From: JBBRYK01 sp038237665 | GTDB lineage: Bacteria > Actinomycetota > Thermoleophilia > Gaiellales > Gaiellaceae | DNA length: 15,300 nucleotides | Reading direction: 5' to 3' | Assembly (NCBI GenBank): GCA_038237665.1 | Contig: JBBRYK010000068.1 | Location: forward strand, 1-15,300 | Shown here: piece after piece, positions 1-4,778 of the stretch | How positions within the stretch are numbered: position 1 is the stretch's first letter | Layout of the letters: every line of letters starts with the position of its first letter | Made by a program: the position numbers and the translations under genes | The notes under the pieces: generated by a model | Seen by the model: the letters and a program-made list of their open reading frames with translations, nothing else | Told to the model about the DNA's origin: nothing | Databases searched by the model: none

Positions 1-888
1 CATGGCCGCGAGCTTCCCCGCGTCGAGGTGGCGCTGGTCGAGCAGGCAGTCCGCGGTCTCCACGACCGAGGTCACGATCCCCGGCTTCGTGACCACGCTG
101 CCCATCGTGCAGACGGCCCCCTCGCCCGTTCGCTTCGCGATCTCCCGGATCTCGAGCTCGAGCTTCGCCGCGCCCGCCAGCGCGTCCCGTCGCTTGTCCA
201 TCGGCGTCGAGCCGGCATGCGTGGCCTGGCCGCGGAACGTCACCTGGTGGCGCTCGACTCCGAAGGTTCCGAGAACGACGCCCAGCGGAAGACCGAGCGA
301 CTCCAGCACCGGGCCCTGCTCGATGTGCAGCTCGAGGTACCCGGCGGCGTCCTCGAGCCGGCTGCTCGCCTCCAGCGCCCGGTCGAGGTCGACGCCGTGC
401 TCGGCCAGCGCGTCGGGCAGGGCGACGCCGTCCGCGTCCCGCCGTGCGCGCAGCTCTTCCTGGTCGCCCATCAAGCCTGCCGCGGCCGAAGAGCCGAACA
501 GGGAGCGCCCGAATCGTGCCCCTTCCTCGTCCGCCCAGTTGACGACCCGCACGGTCAGCGGCGGCTCGCCCTCCTCGGCGAGGCGGCGCAGCACCTCGAC
601 CCCCGCCACGAGATTCAGGGAGCCGTCCAGCCAGCCGCCGCTCGGGACCGAGTCGATGTGGCCCCCGATCAGGAGCGCACGCTCGGAAGCGCCTCGAAGC
701 GTGAACCACTGATTCCCGGCCTCGTCGGTCTCCTCCTCGGCGCCCGTTCCCTCGACCTTCGAGGCCAGCCACTCGCGGGCGCGGGCCCACGTATCGGTCC
801 AGGCAACGCGCTGGGCGCCGTTCTCGTCGCCGGTCAGCTCCTGGAGCTCGCGCAGCTCCGCGACGGTGCGGGAGGGTTGCAGGGCCAC
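1..888 (-). CDS. M20-family N-carbamoyl-amino-acid amidohydrolase (hydantoinase/carbamoylase type), 3' end outside window
   Basis: The open frame starts at GTG 888 and runs off the left edge, giving 296 residues of a family that is usually about 410. Enzymes of this type hydrolyse N-carbamoyl amino acids, allantoate or ureidoglycolate-like ureides to amine, CO2 and ammonia, using two metal ions in the cytoplasm. Visible motifs are HIDSVPSGGWLDG (His77 and Asp88, metal ligands), NWADEEGARFGRSLFGS (Glu121/Glu122, catalytic base and ligand), ELHIEQGPVLE (His188, ligand), and the dimer-domain signature GQATHAGSTPMDKRRDA (residues 219-236). The missing part would hold the last metal ligand. The start is the only sensible one, because homology begins just after it. 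No Shine-Dalgarno is apparent and the divergent GAF gene begins only 14 nt away. The exact substrate cannot be read from the sequence; the hydantoinase-rich context favours an N-carbamoyl amino acid. Family assignment is firm. Confidence 0.93.
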   Translation of the reverse strand, partial: MALQPSRTVAELRELQELTGDENGAQRVAWTDTWARAREWLASKVEGTGAEEETDEAGNQWFTLRGASERALLIGGHIDSVPSGGWLDGSLNLVAGVEVLRRLAEEGEPPLTVRVVNWADEEGARFGRSLFGSSAAAGLMGDQEELRARRDADGVALPDALAEHGVDLDRALEASSRLEDAAGYLELHIEQGPVLESLGLPLGVVLGTFGVERHQVTFRGQATHAGSTPMDKRRDALAGAAKLELEIREIAKRTGEGAVCTMGSVVTKPGIVTSVVETADCLLDQRHLDAGKLAAM

Positions 889-902
889 CCGTCAAGCCTA
901 AT
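889..902. promoter_or_regulatory. 14-nt gap between two divergent start codons
   Basis: GTG 888 (minus) and ATG 903 (plus) are separated by only 14 nt with no ribosome binding site on either side. On the minus strand a TATTAG box (898-903) sits 9 nt before the GTG, where a leaderless actinobacterial message would need its -10. No convincing -35 is visible. Any promoter for the plus-strand gene would have to lie inside the M20 coding region; a TTGCAG at 877-882 is one weak candidate. This is a position-based inference. Confidence 0.3.
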
Positions 903-1349
903 ATGACCTTCCGTGCGCCCGCGGCCGATCACCAGCGGATCATCCTGCTAGACGTCCTCGAGGAGCTGCTCGACGCGACCGGCGCAAGCCGGGTAACCCT
1001 TCGCCAGGGCGAGGGCTTCCCCGTCACCCACGAGACGCTTGCGCCTGGAATCCCGTCGATCCGAGACGAGTCCACCGTGGACCTACGGACCCAGCCCGTT
1101 GCGCTCGAGGTGACGGCCGGCCGCCAGGTCGTTCAGAACGACAGCCGCTCCGCCTATGACGACCCGGCGTTCCAGCACATGCTCCAGGCCTACGGAGGGC
1201 TCGCGGCCCAGATCGTCACGCCGGTCGTTCGAGGCGGACAGGTCGTTGCCATCCTCTCCGTGCATCGGCTCGGCCAACCGCACGGCTGGACGGAGCGGGA
1301 GACGCAGAGTTGCAGCGACGCCGCGAGCAGGATCGAGGGGCTGCTCTGA
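903..1349 (+). CDS. Small GAF-domain protein
   Basis: A protein of 148 residues that is essentially one GAF domain. GAF folds bind small ligands (cyclic nucleotides, aromatics, 2-oxo acids, haem) and normally signal to an attached output domain, but none is present here. Features that fit are the N-terminal helix (residues 10-27), RVTLRQG followed by the strand-rich core, the VVQNDSRS turn (about residues 78-85), and YGGLAAQIVTPVVRGGQVVAILSVH (about 98-122) ending in the amphipathic helix WTERETQ. ATG 903 is the first start in the frame and covers the whole domain; no Shine-Dalgarno precedes it. The next gene overlaps it by 40 nt, so the two should be co-translated. It may be a ligand-binding partner or sensor for the amidase cluster, but that is inference from position. 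The domain call is good; the role is unknown. Confidence 0.8.
   Translation: MTFRAPAADHQRIILLDVLEELLDATGASRVTLRQGEGFPVTHETLAPGIPSIRDESTVDLRTQPVALEVTAGRQVVQNDSRSAYDDPAFQHMLQAYGGLAAQIVTPVVRGGQVVAILSVHRLGQPHGWTERETQSCSDAASRIEGLL
1297..1301 (+). promoter_or_regulatory. Ribosome binding site deciding a TTG start
   Basis: GGGAG lies 8 nt before TTG 1310. It supports this rare start for the acetamidase/formamidase gene over the alternative CTG at 1346, which overlaps the GAF stop codon. Confidence 0.5.
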
Positions 1350-2371
1350 GGATCGACTCCTCCCGCGCGCACAACCGCTGGCACCCGGAGCTGGAGCCGG
1401 TCGCGTCGATCCGGACGCGCGAGGAGATCACGCTGGAAACGCGGGACGGCCTGGACGACCAGTTGACTCGGTCGAGCGTGCACGAGGATGCAGGAAGGCT
1501 CGACCTCGGCCTCGGGCATCCGCTGACCGGCCCGATCTACGTCGAGGGGGCGAAGCCTGGTGATCTGCTCGAGGTCGAGCTGCTCGGCTACGAGCCGGCC
1601 GACTTCGGCACCACCGCCGTCATACCGGGCTTCGGCTTCCTCGCCGACCTGTTCACGGATCCCTATCTCGTCAAGTGGGAGATCCAGGACGGTCACGCTC
1701 GCGCCGAGGAGCTTCCGGGCGTCGCTCTGCCGGGCGACCCTTTTGCCGGCGTCATCGGCGTCGCGCCGTCGCTCGAGCTGATGGACGAGTTTCGCGCGCG
1801 CGAGGAGGCGATCCGCGCCGCCGGGGGCCCCGTCGCGGACGACCTGCCCGACCGCGCGTTCCCGCCGGCCGCGGCGGCGGGCCTGCGGACGATCCCGCCG
1901 CGCGAGACCGGCGGCAACCTGGACGTGCGCCAGCTGGTCGCGGGGTCGCGGCTGTTCCTGCCCGTGCACGTGGAGGGGGCGCTCTTCTCGATCGGCGACC
2001 TCCACTTCGCCCAGGGCGACGGCGAGGTCTGCGGGACGGCGATCGAGATCGCGGGAGCCGTCACGGTCCGGTTTGCGGTTCGGGACGACGCCTGGCGGCC
2101 GCGGTATCCGGCCTACGAGACGCCGGCCCGCCCGGGGCGCCGCTCCTTCGCGACGACCGGCATCCCCGTCACTCGAGCGTTGGACCTGACGGAGGCGGCC
2201 CGCCGGGCGTTGCTCGAGATGATCGACTTCCTCCAGGCGACCCGCGGCTTCGAGCGTCCGGCGGCGTATGCGCTCTGTAGCGCGTGCGTCGACCTCCGCC
2301 TCTCGGAGGTGGTCGACGTGCCCTACCCGTTGGTGTCGGCGTTGCTGCCGCTCGACGTCTTCGAGAGCTAG
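1310..2371 (+). CDS. Acetamidase/formamidase-family amidohydrolase
   Basis: A protein of 353 residues from TTG 1310. The family (FmdA_AmdA) hydrolyses formamide, acetamide or similar small amides to the acid and ammonia in the cytoplasm. Family hallmarks are HNRWHPELEPV near residue 21, GHPLTGPIYVEGAKPGDLLEVEL (about 67-91), a PPRETGGNLDVRQL stretch followed by GSRLFLPVHVEGALFSIGDLHFAQGDGEV (about 195-245), and the C-terminal SEVVDVPYPLVSALLP. Homology begins near residue 15 (IDSSRAHNRWHP), so the first dozen residues (MQRRREQDRGAALR) may be extra; CTG 1346 is the only other start-like codon close to that point. The gene overlaps the GAF gene by 40 nt and converges on the cyclase gene with 3 nt between stops. 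It could serve a nearby ring-opening pathway by removing formamide-type products, which is inference. It could also act on another primary amide, since substrate is not predictable in this family. Confidence 0.9.
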   Translation: MQRRREQDRGAALRIDSSRAHNRWHPELEPVASIRTREEITLETRDGLDDQLTRSSVHEDAGRLDLGLGHPLTGPIYVEGAKPGDLLEVELLGYEPADFGTTAVIPGFGFLADLFTDPYLVKWEIQDGHARAEELPGVALPGDPFAGVIGVAPSLELMDEFRAREEAIRAAGGPVADDLPDRAFPPAAAAGLRTIPPRETGGNLDVRQLVAGSRLFLPVHVEGALFSIGDLHFAQGDGEVCGTAIEIAGAVTVRFAVRDDAWRPRYPAYETPARPGRRSFATTGIPVTRALDLTEAARRALLEMIDFLQATRGFERPAAYALCSACVDLRLSEVVDVPYPLVSALLPLDVFES

Positions 2372-2374
2372 CCC

Positions 2375-3337
2375 TCAGCGCAAAGGCACCGCATATGACG
2401 GCATCGGCGCCCCGGTTGCTCCGCGCAGCTTCATCGGGAATCCGAGGAACGCGAACTCGTATTGCTTCTCGGCCGCGATCTCCTCCATGTCCACGACCTC
2501 GATGATCTGCGCCCCGGCCGTGGCGAACATGTACGCGTGCACGGGGAGGAAGACGTCGGCCTCCTCGGAGGGCAGCACCTCCAGGCCGATCGTGTCGCCC
2601 GCGATGCACATCGCACCGGCTTCCTCGCACAGCCATTTGGCCGAGTCGAGCGAGATGCCCGGCGTGTTGACGAGATAGCCGTCGAAGTCGGGCCACACCG
2701 TCATCCGGCCCATGCGCACGAGGACGACGTCCTTCGGGCGGAGCTCCACGCCCTGCTTGGCGGCCGTGTCCTGCAGGTCCTTCGGCGTCACCGCGTAGCT
2801 GTCCGGTAGGCAGTCGACCCCGTGCATGCCCGCGACGTCGAGCAGCACGCCGCGCGCGATCACCGGCGGGTACTTGTCGAGGCCGCCCTTGTTCCACATG
2901 CGGCTGCCGAGGTCCTTGTCGGCCGTCCACCCGTTCCAGAACTGGCCGTAGAAGCCGAGATGGTTGAGGGTGTCGATGTGGGTGCCGCAGTGCGTGTACA
3001 GGTGGATCGAGTCGCCGCAGTACGAGTACTTCTCGTGCACGTGCGAGCCGACGCCGGAGAGGTTGTCGTTGACCGACCCCTGCGGCGTGTGCGTCATCCA
3101 GATCCCGTAGGGCGGGTCGCCCGCAGCCACCCAGGACGGCATGCCGATGAAGTACTCGACGTTGAGGTCGAACAGGTGGCTGCCGTCGAGGTGCTCGAGG
3201 ATCGCGCGGTTCGTCTCAGGCGTGATCCAGTTCAGCCGCCCGATCTCGTCGTCGGGACCCCAGGGGCTCTTCGAAACCTTGACGCCGTCCTGCTCGAGGA
3301 TGGCTTCGTAGGTGAAGCTCCCGTCGTTACTTGCCAT
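2375..3337 (-). CDS. Cyclase-family metal-dependent hydrolase (kynurenine-formamidase-like, PF04199 type)
   Basis: A protein of 320 residues from ATG 3337, which follows a strong GAGGAGGG ribosome binding site. The family contains kynurenine formamidase, isatin hydrolase and polyketide 'cyclases'. Its defined members hydrolyse an amide or lactam using zinc or manganese. The metal-binding signature HxGTHxDxxxH is intact as HCGTHIDTLNH (His116, His120, Asp122, His126). The N-terminal WGPDDEIGRLNWITPE (residues 26-41) is characteristic of the bacterial subgroup with proteins of 310-330 residues, and length is normal. Later family features are DVVLVRMGRM and GDTIGLEVLP. A longer upstream frame to 3643 exists but lacks homology and crosses the divergent gene, so I reject it. 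Divergent from the DsbA-like gene (53-nt gap). Acting on a cyclic amide or N-formyl compound would fit the surrounding C-N hydrolases; the substrate is unknown. Confidence 0.9.
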   Translation of the reverse strand: MASNDGSFTYEAILEQDGVKVSKSPWGPDDEIGRLNWITPETNRAILEHLDGSHLFDLNVEYFIGMPSWVAAGDPPYGIWMTHTPQGSVNDNLSGVGSHVHEKYSYCGDSIHLYTHCGTHIDTLNHLGFYGQFWNGWTADKDLGSRMWNKGGLDKYPPVIARGVLLDVAGMHGVDCLPDSYAVTPKDLQDTAAKQGVELRPKDVVLVRMGRMTVWPDFDGYLVNTPGISLDSAKWLCEEAGAMCIAGDTIGLEVLPSEEADVFLPVHAYMFATAGAQIIEVVDMEEIAAEKQYEFAFLGFPMKLRGATGAPMPSYAVPLR

Positions 3338-3340
3338 GCA

Positions 3341-3348
3341 CCCTCCTC
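3341..3348 (-). promoter_or_regulatory. Strong ribosome binding site of the cyclase gene
   Basis: On the minus strand GAGGAGGG lies 3 nt before ATG 3337 (4 nt if the AGGAGG core is counted). It is one of the two best Shine-Dalgarno sequences here and fixes the cyclase start, against a longer open frame reaching 3643. Confidence 0.75.
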
Positions 3349-3349
3349 T

Positions 3350-3399
3350 CGTGAAAAAGCCTGCAGGCGACCCTATAGCCTTGCCACAGCGTGAAAAAG
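3350..3399 (+). repeat. Direct repeat CGTGAAAAAG, two copies 40 bp apart
   Basis: CGTGAAAAAG occurs at 3350-3359 and again at 3390-3399, where it spans the GTG start of the DsbA-like gene. The A-rich unit is out of character for this GC-rich DNA. The copies start exactly 40 bp apart, about four helical turns, on either side of the divergent intergenic region. The spacing is not a multiple of three, so it is not a duplicated coding start. It may be an operator pair or chance. Confidence 0.4.
3351..3379 (+). promoter_or_regulatory. Candidate promoter of the DsbA-like gene
   Basis: GTGAAA (3351-3356) and TATAGC (3374-3379) are separated by 17 nt; each matches four of six consensus bases. The predicted start point falls a few bases before GTG 3391, where no Shine-Dalgarno is visible, so a leaderless or nearly leaderless message is plausible. 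The region also carries the 5' end of the divergent cyclase gene. The motif match is weak. Confidence 0.35.
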
Positions 3400-3999
3400 G
3401 TCCGCTTCTACTACGACGTCGTCTGTCCGTACTCGTACCTGGAGTCGCACACGGTCGAGGCGCTCGAGGACGCCGGCGAGCTCGAGGTCGAGTGGCTGCC
3501 GTTCGAGCTGCGGCCGGCGCCGAAGGCACTCCTCGAGGTCCGCGGCGACCACCTGCGCGCGGACTGGACGCGCAACGTCTACCGGCGGGCGCTCGAGCAG
3601 GGGGTCGAGATCCACCTGCCGCGCTTCCAGCCCCGCTCGACACTGCCCCTCGCGGCCTGCCTGTGGGCCGGCGAGCAGGGGAGGCTCCGGGAGTTCAAGC
3701 ATGCGCTCTACGAGGCGTTCTTCTGCGAGGGCGTGGACATCGCCACCGATGCCGAGATCGCGCGGGCAGGCGAGCGGGCGGGCCTGGACCGGGATGCCGC
3801 AGTCGCCGCGGCCTACTCGACCGAGAGGTTTGCGCGGATCCGCGAGATCCGGGCCGAGGCGGAGGCCGCCGGGATCGCGGGCGTACCGTCGCTCCGTGCC
3901 GAGGATGGTCAGTCGCACTGGGGCATGGGCGGCGCAGAGCGCGTCGTGCGCGACGAGCCGCTCGTTCCGCGTGCCGACCCCGCCGGCTTCCCGCGCTGA
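3391..3999 (+). CDS. DsbA-family thioredoxin-fold protein (FrnE/HCCA-isomerase-like) with a CPYS active site
   Basis: A protein of 202 residues from GTG 3391. Recognised from the opening FYYDVVCPYSYLE, the downstream VEWLPFELRPAP typical of FrnE-type DsbA proteins, and the GIAGVPSL cis-proline loop (about residues 164-171). In classical members the active site is CPWC or CxxC. Here only the first cysteine remains (Cys12-Pro-Tyr-Ser15). The protein is thus more likely a mono-thiol oxidoreductase, a glutathione- or mycothiol-type transferase, or an isomerase like 2-hydroxychromene-2-carboxylate isomerase than a disulfide-forming enzyme. No signal peptide is present, so it is cytoplasmic. It is divergent from the cyclase gene and convergent with the CSHase-like gene (29-nt gap). 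Its role in the cluster is not known; a part in turnover of a pathway intermediate is possible. Confidence 0.82.
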   Translation: MKKVRFYYDVVCPYSYLESHTVEALEDAGELEVEWLPFELRPAPKALLEVRGDHLRADWTRNVYRRALEQGVEIHLPRFQPRSTLPLAACLWAGEQGRLREFKHALYEAFFCEGVDIATDAEIARAGERAGLDRDAAVAAAYSTERFARIREIRAEAEAAGIAGVPSLRAEDGQSHWGMGGAERVVRDEPLVPRADPAGFPR

Positions 4000-4012
4000 C
4001 GCCGCGCTGACG
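3991..4012 (+). repeat. 11-bp tandem duplication across a stop codon
   Basis: CCGCGCTGACG is present twice head to tail (3991-4001 and 4002-4012). The first copy contains the TGA stop (3997-3999) of the DsbA-like gene; the second repeats it out of frame in the short convergent gap. It looks like a replication-slippage duplication with no effect on the protein. Confidence 0.7.
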
Positions 4013-4028
4013 CCGTGCCGGGCTCGAG

Positions 4029-4733
4029 CTAGGGCGCGGCCCCCGTCGATGCCGTGGCGAACGACTCGACCTCGGCCAGGTACGAGAGCACCGTCTCCAG
4101 CGGCTCGACGTCGCCGAACTTGGCGTCGATGTCGAAGAGGTTCCACTCGACCGCGCCCGCCACCCGGTCGCCGACGCATTCGCGGACGACGATCGGCCGG
4201 AAGCCGAGCCCGATCGCGTCCTCGGTCGTGTGGCGCACGCAGCCGGCCATCGTGACGCCGGTGATGATCACGGTGTCGACGCCGGCGGCGTGCAGCATCG
4301 CGGCGACGTTCGTCCCGAAGAAGGCGCTCGCGTGCTTCTTCACGACCACGTGCTCGCCGGGCTCCGGCGCGATCCGCTCGTCGATCGCCACCGCGTCGGT
4401 TCCCAGCTGCAGCACCTCGACCGGGATCTTGCGATGCCACAGGCCCATGTCCGTGTTCGGCCCCTCGGTGACCGCGTAGGCGGTCGTCGTGTAGACGATC
4501 GGGATCCCCCTCTCCCTCGCAGCAATGTTGAGCTGCTGCACGCCCGGGATGATCGTGTCCATGCCGTCGCAGGTGAACGGGTTGCCCGGGCGGGTCCAGG
4601 CGTTCGCCAGGTCGATATGGATCAGCGCGGGCCGCGCACCGAAACCCACCCGGCGCATGAAGCCCCGGTTGCGGTAGAGCTCCGAATCCGCCGAGAAGAT
4701 CGTCTCCAGCGCGTCGGTGATGTCGCGGCTCAC
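4029..4733 (-). CDS. Isochorismatase-fold amidohydrolase, N-carbamoylsarcosine-amidase-like
   Basis: A protein of 234 residues from GTG 4733, fixed by an AAGGAGG ribosome binding site. The cysteine-hydrolase triad is intact: Asp41 (HIDLANAW), Lys132 (VVVKKHASAFFGT) and Cys165 (GVTMAGCVRHTTEDA). The Lys-to-Cys distance of 33 and the GCVR signature followed by GFRPIVVREC are as in N-carbamoylsarcosine amidase and maleamate amidase. The first cleaves N-carbamoylsarcosine to sarcosine, CO2 and ammonia. The neighbouring divergent gene, 45 nt away, encodes a sarcosine/dimethylglycine-dehydrogenase-like protein that would use that product, and a hydantoinase that could make the substrate lies downstream. 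This context favours the CSHase role over maleamate or biuret-type chemistry. The acyl-enzyme cysteine mechanism is known for the family; the substrate is inferred. It is cytoplasmic, with no signal peptide. A longer frame to 4916 runs into the divergent gene and is rejected. Confidence 0.9.
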   Translation of the reverse strand: MSRDITDALETIFSADSELYRNRGFMRRVGFGARPALIHIDLANAWTRPGNPFTCDGMDTIIPGVQQLNIAARERGIPIVYTTTAYAVTEGPNTDMGLWHRKIPVEVLQLGTDAVAIDERIAPEPGEHVVVKKHASAFFGTNVAAMLHAAGVDTVIITGVTMAGCVRHTTEDAIGLGFRPIVVRECVGDRVAGAVEWNLFDIDAKFGDVEPLETVLSYLAEVESFATASTGAAP

Positions 4734-4778
4734 GGTTCCTCCTTCGTCTCCGATGGCGAGCGCCGATGATTCCAGACG
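4734..4778. promoter_or_regulatory. Divergent intergenic region between CSHase-like and dehydrogenase genes
   Basis: This 45-nt gap must carry the 5' signals of both genes. The minus side has the AAGGAGG ribosome binding site next to GTG 4733. The plus side has no Shine-Dalgarno; a GATGAT (4765-4770, four of six -10 bases) lies 8 nt before GTG 4779 and would suit a leaderless start. No good -35 or operator palindrome is visible. Confidence 0.35.
4738..4744 (-). promoter_or_regulatory. Strong ribosome binding site of the CSHase-like gene
   Basis: AAGGAGG on the minus strand lies 4 nt before GTG 4733. It is a near-perfect anti-16S match and the deciding evidence for this start. Confidence 0.75.

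Noticed and set aside
28..906. 292-residue plus-strand open frame across the left end
   Set aside because: It is opposite the M20 carbamoylase, whose metal-binding motifs are clear on the minus strand; the plus frame shows nothing conserved.
3338..3643. Longer minus-strand start for the cyclase at 3643
   Set aside because: The extension is Arg/Ala/Pro-rich, lies opposite the DsbA-like gene and skips the strong ribosome binding site in front of ATG 3337.
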